This document shows, one piece after another, positions 45,564 to 54,556 of a DNA stretch of 64,000 bases (its first letter is position 1; each line of letters begins with the position of its first letter). The translations under genes and the position numbers were made by a program. The stretch is from JBBQZU01 sp041749535 (GTDB lineage: Bacteria > Bacteroidota > Bacteroidia > Flavobacteriales_D > Cryomorphaceae): assembly GCA_041749535.1 (NCBI GenBank), contig JBGTBE010000099.1, forward strand, positions 1-64,000. The letters are read 5' to 3'. The notes below the pieces were generated by a model that had not been told where the DNA came from, did no database searches, and saw only the letters and a program-made list of their open reading frames with translations.

Positions 45564-45598
45564 CAACAGCCAACAGCCAACAGCCAACAGCCAACAGC
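45564..45598 (+). repeat. Heptamer microsatellite (CAACAGC)5
   Basis: Five perfect copies of CAACAGC in tandem, about 200 bases upstream of the first T9SS cargo gene. Copy number could vary by slippage. Confidence 0.9.
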
Positions 45599-45795
45599 AT
45601 ATTCTCCGTTTATGGAATGGGGTTGCAGATGGGTTTTGTAGTGTGCATGATGCGCTCTTAACGGCTTATTTCGGTTCAGCATTAGCGGTCTTGGGGCCGA
45701 AAGAAAAAATTTCATTGCAGCAACATCGAGAATTCGGTCCCTCGAACCCCAAAAAAAAAATCTTTCGTTAATATTAACCCAAAAACACCCAAAAA

Positions 45796-46818
45796 TTGGC
45801 TTATCGCTTTACTTTTCTTTTTTTCGCTTTTTCGTTTGTTGTAGCACATTCTCAACCAGTGAATCTTGTGCCTAATCCGGGATTTGAAGAGAGATCTGAG
45901 TGCCAGTGGAATAATGGTTTTATTCATCATGCACCGCCATGGTTCAAACCTACCAAGGGTACACCTGATGTATTTCACATCTGTGGGGCAGTAAATCCTG
46001 ATCCGTGTCCGTACCCTCAAGACGTATTCTTAGATCCTTGGCACTTTGGTGTTCCAACGAATTTTCTAGGATGTCAAGAACCTTACGAGGGGGATGGATA
46101 TGCAGGTGCATTTTTAATGGAACAAGGTTTTCCTCCTGATGACATCGAATGGAGGGAATACCTTGCGGTTGAACTTACAGAACCATTGGAAGCGGGTGAG
46201 ATTTATGATGTAAGCATGATGGTTTCTCTTTCAGAAAGATCTGGACGGGCGGTTTGGGCAATTGAGGTAGCCTTTCTTCCTGAATTGGTGATAAATAATG
46301 CTACTGCCAATCACTTACCCATAGAGCCTTCACTTTCGCATACAGAAGGTGATTTCATTGTTGATAAGGACGGTTGGACTCAGCTTTCATGGCTATATTC
46401 TGCAGAAGGCGGTGAACAATATATGTACATTGGAAATTTTCAGAGTAATCTAGAAATTGACACTCTCTTTGTGCTCCCAGCGGGAGAACTTCCATTGGCT
46501 TATTATGTGAATAGCTCATACTACTATTTTGACAATGTTTACGTCGGCACGTCAACTCTTGGTGTTGAAGAAAAAATGACGAAAGAGATTCAACTTTGGC
46601 CCAATCCCGCTGTGGAAAGTTTGTTTGTGAAGCATGCAACCTCTGGTGGTTATGAAATTTTTGATCTAATGGGCAAGCTATTAAATGAAGGTTCAATTAA
46701 TAGCCAAAGCACTACAGTAATTGACGTGAGTGCTTTGCAATCAGGTATGTATGTGTTGAAGTTTAAAAGCCAATACTCCGACACTAATTCTGTTGCAATG
46801 AAGTTTATAAAGCGATAA
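45796..46818 (+). CDS. T9SS type A cargo protein
   Basis: This encodes 340 residues starting at TTG 45796; an in-frame TAA 21 bases upstream and no early ATG leave little choice. Residues 1-20 are a signal peptide (FLFFAFSFVVAHSQP). The mature protein opens NLVPNPGFEER and is all-beta, like carbohydrate- or cell-surface-binding modules of gliding bacteria. The last 75 residues are a Por-type sorting domain (WPNPAVESLFV, then VIDVSALQSGMYVLKF and a KFIKR end), which directs secretion through the type IX system. It is followed by a second cargo gene 37 bases on. Confidence 0.82.
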   Translation: MAYRFTFLFFAFSFVVAHSQPVNLVPNPGFEERSECQWNNGFIHHAPPWFKPTKGTPDVFHICGAVNPDPCPYPQDVFLDPWHFGVPTNFLGCQEPYEGDGYAGAFLMEQGFPPDDIEWREYLAVELTEPLEAGEIYDVSMMVSLSERSGRAVWAIEVAFLPELVINNATANHLPIEPSLSHTEGDFIVDKDGWTQLSWLYSAEGGEQYMYIGNFQSNLEIDTLFVLPAGELPLAYYVNSSYYYFDNVYVGTSTLGVEEKMTKEIQLWPNPAVESLFVKHATSGGYEIFDLMGKLLNEGSINSQSTTVIDVSALQSGMYVLKFKSQYSDTNSVAMKFIKR

Positions 46819-46855
46819 GACCAATTGAAGGTGTAAAACAAAAACCCCTTCAAAA

Positions 46856-48313
46856 ATGAAATCTTTTAAAACAATTGCATTTATTGCAACAATCTTTTTT
46901 TCAAATAACATTCTTGCACAATGGTCCCTAAGTGGTAACAATATCACAACTGGAAATTACTTAGGCACCAACAACTTTCAGGATCTTCGCATTTTCACCG
47001 ATGGTGTGGAAAGAATGTACGTTTCGGCAGATGGTGAGGTAAAAATTGGCACCACACCACCGGAAGGGTGAGTATCAATTTACAGCAATAAACTAACAGG
47101 AACTACTTCAGCTATAAGTTTGGGAGTAGTAAATGAGGCCAGTGGTGAAGGCCTGGATCTTGTTCATGGAATAGCAAGCCTTGTACCCGGTTATGCTTCC
47201 GGAGAAAACGCTGCCATTTATGGAGAAAATGAAGGAATCTCATATTCAATTAATCACTATGGCGGTAAGTTTGTAGCGCGGAACCGTGGTGATTATGTTA
47301 TGGCAGTACGTGGCGAAGCTTATCCAAATAATGAGTCGGAAGACCCAAATACAGAATCAATTGGTGTGAGGGGCTCGGCATTTGCAGTGCAAAATGTAGC
47401 ATGTGAAAGAACTGCAGGTGTTGCGGGATTTAGTTATGGTGGAGGAACAATCGCAAATATTGGTGTTTATGGTGAAGCACCCGCATTTACAGGTGGTAGT
47501 CCGGGTAATTTCGCAGGGTATTTTAATGGCACAGTATATACTACAGCTTCGTACCTTCCAAGTGATGAGTCGCTGAAAACTCAAATTCAAACAATTGATT
47601 CTCCTAGCGAGATTATTAATAGCCTCTTACCAAAACAATACGAGTACGTTAGTAATTCAAGACTCAAATTCCCTACAGGATTGCATTATGGTTTCTTGGT
47701 ACAGGATGTTGAAGTAGTACTGCCTGAATTAGTTGGCGAGGCACCGACACCAGCTTTGTATGATAATGAAGGAGAAATTTTGGAAGAAGCGATCACCAAC
47801 AAGGCTATGCGCTACAATGACATTATCGCCATTTTGGTTGCAGGGTTTCAGGAGCAAATGGAAGTAATTGAAGAGCAACAATTGCTTCTCGAACAACAAG
47901 ATTCACAACTAACATCTCAAGCAGATGCCATTGCTAAAATGGAAACCCAAATGGCATCCGTTCTCACCGTTGTACAAGCTATGCAAGCCAAAACAAATAA
48001 TTGTTGCAATGATGGCAGTTCTGGTTCTTTGACAGCCCCAAATAATGTAACAGATGGGGTGAAACTATTACAGAACACACCAAACCCATTCGACACACAT
48101 ACCCGCATTGACTTTACTCTACCTGCTGATGCGTACGTGGTGTTGGAACTTAGCGATGCCCAAGGACGTCCATTGCGCAGGCTCGTGGACGGACAGATGA
48201 ATGCCGGTTCGCAAAGTATCATGCTCGATGGCAGTTCACTCGCGCCGGGCACGTACTTCTATACTGTTTATGCCAATGGTGAAATGATCACGAAGAAGAT
48301 GGTGAAGAAGTGA
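46856..48313 (+). pseudogene. T9SS cargo with peptidase S74 chaperone domain, interrupted by TGA
   Basis: One frame of 486 codons is cut by a single TGA at 47069-47071 (codon 72, after TPPEG). Residues before it hold a signal peptide (FIATIFFSNNILAQ). After it come beta-rich repeats, then an S74 intramolecular chaperone (SDESLKTQIQTIDSPSEII, LHYGFLVQDVEVVLPELVG), a coiled coil (EQQLLLEQQDSQLTSQ) and a Por sorting domain (NTPNPFDTHTRIDFTLP, GTYFYTVYANGEMITKKMV). S74 domains trimerise tail-spike-like fibres and then cut themselves off. The reading frame is otherwise unbroken. It could be a nonsense mutation, readthrough or sequencing error. Confidence 0.78.
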
Positions 48314-48353
48314 GATTTTAGTTTTTAGTCCTTTTTCAGGCTGGGTTTTAAAA

Positions 48354-48394
48354 CCGCTGGGGGCTGATCGCAGTCGAAGCCCGGCGGTTTTTTT
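48354..48394 (+). terminator. GC terminator, island-flanking copy B
   Basis: CCGCTGGG (48354-48361) pairs with CCCGGCGG (48380-48387), followed by seven T. It ends the T9SS cargo operon. With the preceding AGGCTGGGTTTTAAAA it is almost identical to the copy at 45314-45371, in the same orientation. Confidence 0.85.
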
Positions 48395-48481
48395 CTGGGC
48401 TTAAGCCAGGGCCAATTTTTCAGTACCGCATGGGTAAAACAACTTCTGTAATGAGAAATGTGCTTTAGCTAAACAAAAAAA

Positions 48482-48506
48482 GGCCGTCTTATTGCTAAGA
48501 CAGCCC
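48482..48506 (-). terminator. Terminator of the DUF4920 gene
   Basis: GGC-GTCTTA and TAAGAC-GCC arms with a short loop; on the minus strand the stem is followed by seven T. It lies about 25 bases past the stop at 48531. Confidence 0.8.
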
Positions 48507-48530
48507 TTCAGATAGTTAGTATATTAAAAC

Positions 48531-49016
48531 TTAGTCTTTGATAATCACACCATGTGCCTCGAAGTTGATACCCACTTCAGGTTCGTTGATGGCGAGAATT
48601 TCTTCTTCTGTTTTGCCCGCATCTTCAGCCAGGTGGCGAAGGTGGTCGACAGAAATGGTATCCGTAAATGCAAAACCTTCCATAATTACGGTCTTACCTT
48701 CCGCACCCTCAGTGGGTACAAAGAAGCCGTAATCCTTAAATTTCACCCTCATTTCTTCACCATTGCCCAGGTCTACGGTCATCCAGCAACCTTTCACCTG
48801 ACAAGTTTGAATAATGTTGGCTTGTAGCTTCACTTCCACACTGTCCTTTCCGGAAATCATTGCTGCGAATTCATCCGGAGCTACTGCGCCATCAGCAGTG
48901 ATGGTATCGCCGTAATAATTGATGAGTTCAACCACCTCGGGAGTGGTTTCAGGTTGTGGAGAAGAGCAAGCTGCAAAAAGTGAAGCAGTAGCTGCAAAAA
49001 TAATCAGGTAGCGCAT
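48531..49016 (-). CDS. DUF4920 lipoprotein
   Basis: This encodes 161 residues from ATG 49016. A lipoprotein signal ends in LFAAC (residues about 15-19). The DUF4920 domain is marked by GDTITADGAVAPDEF, the paired Cys in TCQVKGCWMTVDLGNGEEM and the MRVKFKDYGFFVP segment. The Cys pair suggests metal or haem/redox binding, but function is not established. The longer start at 49061 lies upstream of the promoter box and is rejected. Monocistronic, with its own terminator. Confidence 0.85.
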   Translation of the reverse strand: MRYLIIFAATASLFAACSSPQPETTPEVVELINYYGDTITADGAVAPDEFAAMISGKDSVEVKLQANIIQTCQVKGCWMTVDLGNGEEMRVKFKDYGFFVPTEGAEGKTVIMEGFAFTDTISVDHLRHLAEDAGKTEEEILAINEPEVGINFEAHGVIIKD

Positions 49017-49033
49017 GTCTTTTAAATTTTTCG

Positions 49034-49041
49034 CAAAGGTA
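49034..49041 (-). promoter_or_regulatory. TAnnTTTG box of the DUF4920 gene
   Basis: The minus strand reads TACCTTTG, 17 bases before ATG 49016. This box supports 49016 as the start. Confidence 0.6.
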
Positions 49042-49211
49042 GTGATAAGAATGAAGGACACAATACTTCAACGCCCTGAAAGGCAGTAGTTTTAAGCCAA
49101 TAATTCTAAAATACCGTGTGAAAATCGGGTTTATTACAATCTACACCATGCAAAGATGTATGAGGGTCTACCATGCTTTGAATTTGCACCATGTAAATCG
49201 AACGCTGATGC

Positions 49212-49219
49212 TATCTTTG
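49212..49219 (+). promoter_or_regulatory. TAnnTTTG box at the aroC start
   Basis: TATCTTTG ends four bases before the ATG at 49224. If used, transcription would begin at or next to the start codon, giving a leaderless mRNA. No -33 TTG at the usual spacing, so this is tentative. Confidence 0.4.
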
Positions 49220-49223
49220 ACGC

Positions 49224-50300
49224 ATGGCAGGAAATTCCTTTGGTACCATCTTCCGTCTTACCACCTTTGGAGAGTCGCATGGCGCTGGCGTGGGTGGCAT
49301 TGTAGATGGATGTCCTGCCGGACTGAAGCTGGACTTTGAAGCCATACAACGGGAGCTAGATAGGCGTCGTCCCGGGCAAAGTGCTCTTACCACCCCACGC
49401 GACGAGTCAGACCGTGTAGAATTTCTCAGCGGCATTTTTGAAGGGGTAACCACAGGAAGTCCAATCGCATTTCTCATTGCCAATAAAGACCATCGGAGCA
49501 AGGATTATGATGATTTGAAAAATGTTTTTCGCCCCTCTCACGCTGACTTTACATGGCAAAGCAAATACGGACACCGCGACCACCGAGGGAGCGGGCGTGC
49601 CAGTGCCCGCGAAACCGTATCGCGCGTTGCAGCGGGTGCCATAGCAAAACAATTGTTGCAAACATTGGCCATCTCGGTGCATGCCATAGTGAGCAGTGTG
49701 GCTGAAGCAAGCATCGCTGTGCCCATCACTTCATTCGATCTTTCACAACCGGAAAATGAACTTCGTTGCCCACACCCTGAAACTGCTGAACAAATGCGCT
49801 CCCTGATTGAAGAAGCACGCTCCCAAGGTGACACCCTCGGCGGTATTATTACTTGCATTGTTAAAGGAGCTCCCGTAGGACTTGGGGAACCTGTGTTCGA
49901 TAAACTACACGCTGAACTTGGTAAGGCCATGCTCAGTATCAATGCGGTAAAAGGATTTGAAATAGGCAGTGGTTTTGCCGCTGCAGGCATGCGGGGCAGT
50001 AAACACAATGACGAATTTGCCGTGAGCGAGGGAAAGACGATTACCAAAACCAACCATAGCGGGGGTATACAAGGAGGCATCAGCAATGGTATGGACATAG
50101 AAATGCGGATTGCCTTTAAACCAGTATCCAGCATAGCAACAGCCCAAAACACTGTAGACATCTCCGGCGACGCAACCACCATTTCTATACAAGGAAGGCA
50201 TGATCCATGCGTATTGCCACGAGCTGTGCCAATAGTTGAGGCTATGGCAGCCCTGGTTATTGCTGATCACTACCTTCGCCAACGCACTTCGGAACTATGA
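49224..50300 (+). CDS. aroC: Chorismate synthase
   Basis: This encodes 358 residues, of usual length. Chorismate synthase makes chorismate from EPSP using reduced FMN. Signatures are FRLTTFGESHGAGVGG at the N-terminus, the middle HRGSGRASARETVSRVAAG and the C-terminal GRHDPCVLPRAVPIVEA. The start is fixed by the conserved AGNSFGTIF beginning. The stop overlaps the symporter start by ATGA. No other shikimate gene is in the window. Confidence 0.96.
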   Translation: MAGNSFGTIFRLTTFGESHGAGVGGIVDGCPAGLKLDFEAIQRELDRRRPGQSALTTPRDESDRVEFLSGIFEGVTTGSPIAFLIANKDHRSKDYDDLKNVFRPSHADFTWQSKYGHRDHRGSGRASARETVSRVAAGAIAKQLLQTLAISVHAIVSSVAEASIAVPITSFDLSQPENELRCPHPETAEQMRSLIEEARSQGDTLGGIITCIVKGAPVGLGEPVFDKLHAELGKAMLSINAVKGFEIGSGFAAAGMRGSKHNDEFAVSEGKTITKTNHSGGIQGGISNGMDIEMRIAFKPVSSIATAQNTVDISGDATTISIQGRHDPCVLPRAVPIVEAMAALVIADHYLRQRTSEL

Positions 50301-51697
50301 AAAAACTTCCCCTACACCTAAAGATTATCATCGGACTCTTTCTAGGTATTGCATGGGCATTTGCTGCGAGCTATTTTGGGTGGAATGAGTTTACCAAAAA
50401 TTGGATAGATCCATTTGGAGTAATCTTCATAAGGATGTTGAAATTTATCGCCGTACCGCTGGTTCTATTTAGCGTGGTGGGCGGTATATCAGGTTTACAG
50501 GATGTGTCTAAACTGGGTAAACTAGGGTTTAAAACACTTGGCTTTTATCTCATCACAACAGTTGTTGCTGTTTCAATCGGGCTTATTCTTGTGAATATTA
50601 TTAACCCCGGTTCTTTTGTTGATGAAGATAGCAGAATCATTAACCGCCTGAGCTATGAAGCCTGGGTTGCAGAAACCGATGGTGTGGAAATACTCGACGG
50701 TAAATACCTAACCGGTGATGAGAAATACAAGCACCTGCTCAGCGATGACCAGCTGCGAGCAGCCCAAAAAACCGATGATCAAATTCTGAAAAAAGTCGAA
50801 ACCGTAAACACTGCCAAAGGCCGACCCCTGGACTTTCTGGTGGAAATGGTACCTGAAAACATCCTACTCTCGATTTCAAACAATGGATTGATGTTGCAGG
50901 TAATATTTTTCGCGATTTTTTTTGGTGTAAGCCTGGCGCTTTTGCCGCACGAGAAAAGCGCGGCATTAAAGGATTTTGTGAACGGTGCCAACGAAGTGTT
51001 TCTCAAGATGGTTGAGATAATTATGGAGGCAGCACCATTTTTCGTTTTTGCCCTAATGGCAGGTGTGCTTGCTCAAATGGCCAATACGCCCGCTCAGGTA
51101 TTCGAGATATTCAAAGGGCTGGGTTCATACAGTATTGTGGTGGTAATTGGCTTGGCAACAATGGTATTTATTTTTTATCCAATGCTACTTCGGCTCGTGG
51201 TGCGGGGTATTGGCTATTCACAATTTTTCAAAAATATTAGCCCTGCCCAATTTCTCGCTTTCTCTACCAGTAGCAGCGCTGCCACGCTGCCGGTCACCAT
51301 GGAGTGTGTAGAAGAGAACATTGGAGTTTCACGCAAAATAACGAGCTTCGTACTGCCTATCGGGGCAACGGTAAACATGGATGGAACCAGCCTTTACCAG
51401 GCAGTGGCGGTGGTTTTTCTGGCCCAACTTCACATGGTTGATCTGACTTTGGGTCAGCAACTCACCATTGTGCTCACAGCCACCCTCGCCAGCATAGGTT
51501 CTGCGGCAGTGCCCAGCGCTGGTTTGGTAATGCTTATCATCGTATTGCAGAGTGTAGGGCTCAATCCGCTTTGGATCGCAATAATATTTCCGGTAGACCG
51601 TATTCTCGATATGTGCCGCACAGTGGTAAATGTTACCGGCGACACAGTGGTGTGTACCATCATCGCCAAAGGTGAAGGTGAATTAAAGGAAAACTAA
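50297..51697 (+). CDS. Dicarboxylate/amino acid:cation symporter (DAACS family)
   Basis: This encodes 466 residues with eight membrane helices and two hairpins. The substrate region is clear: the Ser-rich hairpin SSSAATLPVTMECVEEN, the following VLPIGATVNMDGTSLYQA with NMDGT, and the late PVDRILDMCRTVVNVTGD. It takes up glutamate/aspartate or C4-dicarboxylates with Na+ or H+. A charged extra loop of about 70 residues (about 105-175) is longer than in GltP. It is translationally coupled to aroC by a four-base overlap. Confidence 0.93.
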   Translation: MKKLPLHLKIIIGLFLGIAWAFAASYFGWNEFTKNWIDPFGVIFIRMLKFIAVPLVLFSVVGGISGLQDVSKLGKLGFKTLGFYLITTVVAVSIGLILVNIINPGSFVDEDSRIINRLSYEAWVAETDGVEILDGKYLTGDEKYKHLLSDDQLRAAQKTDDQILKKVETVNTAKGRPLDFLVEMVPENILLSISNNGLMLQVIFFAIFFGVSLALLPHEKSAALKDFVNGANEVFLKMVEIIMEAAPFFVFALMAGVLAQMANTPAQVFEIFKGLGSYSIVVVIGLATMVFIFYPMLLRLVVRGIGYSQFFKNISPAQFLAFSTSSSAATLPVTMECVEENIGVSRKITSFVLPIGATVNMDGTSLYQAVAVVFLAQLHMVDLTLGQQLTIVLTATLASIGSAAVPSAGLVMLIIVLQSVGLNPLWIAIIFPVDRILDMCRTVVNVTGDTVVCTIIAKGEGELKEN

Positions 51698-51727
51698 AAA
51701 TTAAAACATCAAAGTAATCTCCCCAAA

Positions 51728-54553
51728 ATGAAGAAGTTTCTAAAAATTACAGGTATCATATTGGTGCTCTTCATAGCTGCACTTATTATCCTTCCCATTG
51801 TATTCAAAGGAAAAATAATAGAACTTATAAAAACAGAGGCAAACAAAAGCCTCAATGCAAAACTTGACTTCAGCGATGTGGACTTATCCCTTTTAAGAAG
51901 CTTCCCCAACCTATCGATAAATATTGAGGACTTAAGCATTACGGGGATCGACGCGTTCGTGGGCGACACCCTAACTTACATGGAGGACCTGCGACTCACC
52001 GTAAATGTAATGAGTGTGATCAATGGCACGCAATTAGACATCAGAAGCATAGACCTGGAAAGCCCTATGATCAAGATAAAAGTGCTTGCCGATGGCAAAG
52101 CCAACTACGACATAGCAAAACCATCGACCGAAGCAGATAGCCTTTCTGCTGAAGAAGAAAGTGCCCCGATGAAACTCGAAATTAATTCTTATTCCATCTC
52201 AGATGGTCTCATCGTTTATGATGATGCCACATTGCCAATGATCATGCAACTTCGTGGCGTTGATCACAAGGGGAAAGGAGATTTTGCGGAAGAAGTGTTC
52301 ACCCTTTCCACCAATACCACTATAAAAAATGTAGGGGTAAATTATGATGGCATCACATACGTAAACCGGGCTGCAGCCAGTCTTGATGCTGATCTTGAGA
52401 TAGACTTGGTAAATATGAAGTTTACGTTCAAGGAAAACGAACTTGCCCTAAACCAACTGGCTTTGGGTTTCGACGGTTGGCTGGCCATGCCTGCCGATGA
52501 TATTGACATGGACATCACGTTTGCTGCCAAGCGCACGGATCTTCTCACACTACTTTCTCTCATACCAGCCGAATTTGCTACAGATCTGGATGGTGTTGAT
52601 GCAAAAGGAAACATGACTTTCAGCGGATTTGTAAAGGGTGTATACAATGACAATTCCATGCCTGGATTTGGTGTTGACTTACAAGTGAGCGATGGCCGCA
52701 TTCAATATCCCGATCTTCCGAGAAGCATAGAGAATATTGGCATCAGCATGAAAGTGATAAGCCCTGAAGGCAACGATATGGACTTACTCACAGTTGACAT
52801 ACCAAAATTTTACATGGAAATAGGCAAAACTGCCGGCTCTCCAAACACAGTAGATGCTGAGCTTTACTTAAAGAGGCCAATGAGCGACCCACTGATCAAA
52901 ACGCGTGTAGATGCTGACCTGGATCTGGGCACATTCAAGGATGTAATTCCTATGGAAGGTGAGTTCACCCTCAAAGGACTGCTCGCAGCACACTTTGCAG
53001 TCGATGGAGCCTTGAGCAATATAGAAAGCCAGAATTTTGACAAGTTCAAAGCCGAAGGCGCTGCAAGTCTTGACGACCTGGCTTATGCAGATAGCAGCAT
53101 GCGTGTAGCTATACCCGAAGCCCGGATTACATTCAGCCCTCAGCAATTGGCAATAGAAAAGTTCCTGGTGAGTTATGATGAGATAAACATGAGTCTGGAT
53201 GGTTACTTGAACAACTATGTGGCTTATGCGCTCACAGATACTACCCTTCAGGGTGTGTTCAATTTTACAGCCGACAAGATAGATGCAAACAAGTACCTGA
53301 GCGACACAGAAACTTCTGCTGACGGCGCTGAACAAGTGGCTGATAGTACTTCAACAATGACAGTGGTCGAAGTTCCCGATGACCTCGATCTGGTCCTGAA
53401 CTCTTCCATTGGTGAAGTGCTGTACGAAAACATGGTATTGAAAAACATCAAGGGTCAGATTGCCGTGAAAGATCAAGTTGCAGCCTTGAACAAACTCACT
53501 TTTGAAACGCTGGGCGGAAGCGTGCAAATGGATGGATCATACAATACACAGAACCCAACTGTTCCAAAGATGAACTTCGGATACGATATCCGAAACATAG
53601 ACATACGCGAAACTGCGGAGACCATGGAAACCATTGAAAAAATGGTTCCAATTGCCAAACATGCCAAAGGCAAAATCAGCTCAACATTTACGCTTCAAAC
53701 TGACCTTGACAACAAAATGGAACCAGTGTATGCCACCATGCAGGGGCGAGGTAAAATCCAAACCAAGGACATTGTATTAGAAGGTGGAAAATTTCTCGAG
53801 AAGTTGAGCACCACCCTCAAATCACCGCAACTGGCCAGGCAGGAAGTAAGCGACCTTTCCGCAACTTTTGTAATAGAAAACGGAAAAGTAACCACCGACC
53901 CCTTTGATGTAAAAGTGAACAAGATGACCGCCAATGTCTCGGGCTACAGCAGTTTTGATGAAACAATAGATTACCTCATGAAAATGCAAGTGCCAAGGAG
54001 CGAGCTCGGAGGTGACTTCAACAAAATGGCTGAAGGACTCATGGCCCAAGCCAACGCATTTTTGGGCAGCGGGGTTGAGCTGGGTGAGTTTATAAAAGTA
54101 GATGTGCGTGTGCATGGCAATCTCTATGACCCTACCATTACACCCGGTTTTGCAGGCATGGATGGGTTAGGGAATTCACTTAAAGACCAGGCTACTGAAA
54201 AAGTGAAGGAAATTGTGACCGAGCAAATTGATGAAGCCAAGGATAAAGCGCTTGATGAAGCAAACAAGCAGGCACAAAAAATACTCGAAGACGCACAAAA
54301 ACAAGCTGATAAAGTAAAAGCCGAAGCCGCCAAAGCTGCGAAGTTGATTAGAGACGAAGGAGAGAAAAATGCCCAGAAACTCATAGATCAGGCCAAGAAC
54401 CCCCTCGAAAAAACTGGCGCAAAGATTGCAGCTGACCAGGTAAAATCTGAAGCCAATAAAAGAGCAAGTCAACTAGAAGCCGAGGCTGCAAAGCAGGCTG
54501 ATGACATTATGAAAAAGGCCAGAGCAGAAGCAGATAAATTAAAATCTGAGTAA
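51728..54553 (+). CDS. AsmA-family protein with a C-terminal coiled coil
   Basis: This encodes 941 residues. One N-terminal membrane helix (about 5-25) anchors a long beta-rich AsmA region (LDFSDVDLSLLRSFPNLSIN and similar segments), with the AsmA_2-like part near 590-790. Family members are bridge-like proteins moving phospholipid between inner and outer membranes. Residues 815-941 are a Lys/Ala/Glu-rich helix, probably a coiled coil (EDAQKQADKVKAEAAKAAKL). It is followed after three bases by the OmpA-like gene. Confidence 0.85.
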   Translation: MKKFLKITGIILVLFIAALIILPIVFKGKIIELIKTEANKSLNAKLDFSDVDLSLLRSFPNLSINIEDLSITGIDAFVGDTLTYMEDLRLTVNVMSVINGTQLDIRSIDLESPMIKIKVLADGKANYDIAKPSTEADSLSAEEESAPMKLEINSYSISDGLIVYDDATLPMIMQLRGVDHKGKGDFAEEVFTLSTNTTIKNVGVNYDGITYVNRAAASLDADLEIDLVNMKFTFKENELALNQLALGFDGWLAMPADDIDMDITFAAKRTDLLTLLSLIPAEFATDLDGVDAKGNMTFSGFVKGVYNDNSMPGFGVDLQVSDGRIQYPDLPRSIENIGISMKVISPEGNDMDLLTVDIPKFYMEIGKTAGSPNTVDAELYLKRPMSDPLIKTRVDADLDLGTFKDVIPMEGEFTLKGLLAAHFAVDGALSNIESQNFDKFKAEGAASLDDLAYADSSMRVAIPEARITFSPQQLAIEKFLVSYDEINMSLDGYLNNYVAYALTDTTLQGVFNFTADKIDANKYLSDTETSADGAEQVADSTSTMTVVEVPDDLDLVLNSSIGEVLYENMVLKNIKGQIAVKDQVAALNKLTFETLGGSVQMDGSYNTQNPTVPKMNFGYDIRNIDIRETAETMETIEKMVPIAKHAKGKISSTFTLQTDLDNKMEPVYATMQGRGKIQTKDIVLEGGKFLEKLSTTLKSPQLARQEVSDLSATFVIENGKVTTDPFDVKVNKMTANVSGYSSFDETIDYLMKMQVPRSELGGDFNKMAEGLMAQANAFLGSGVELGEFIKVDVRVHGNLYDPTITPGFAGMDGLGNSLKDQATEKVKEIVTEQIDEAKDKALDEANKQAQKILEDAQKQADKVKAEAAKAAKLIRDEGEKNAQKLIDQAKNPLEKTGAKIAADQVKSEANKRASQLEAEAAKQADDIMKKARAEADKLKSE

Positions 54554-54556
54554 CAC

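Larger units (their letters stand above)
45059..45795. other. Repeat-rich intergenic region before the T9SS island
   Basis: About 740 bases without a credible gene. It holds the E1 promoter box, a 60-base tandem repeat (2.3 copies), a terminator shared with the one at 48354, a heptamer microsatellite and an A10 run (45751-45760). An open frame at 45556-45771 is built on the microsatellite and is not convincing. Confidence 0.6.

Noticed and set aside
45556..45771. 71-codon open frame beginning MPANSQQPTANSQQ
   Set aside because: Its start is the translated CAACAGC microsatellite, with no family-like sequence after it.
46825..46853. TTGAAGG/CCTTCAA hairpin just before the second T9SS gene
   Set aside because: Seven-base stem with a long A-rich loop; could be a weak terminator or leader structure, but too little to call.
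49538..50182. 214-codon minus-strand open frame
   Set aside because: Antisense to aroC.
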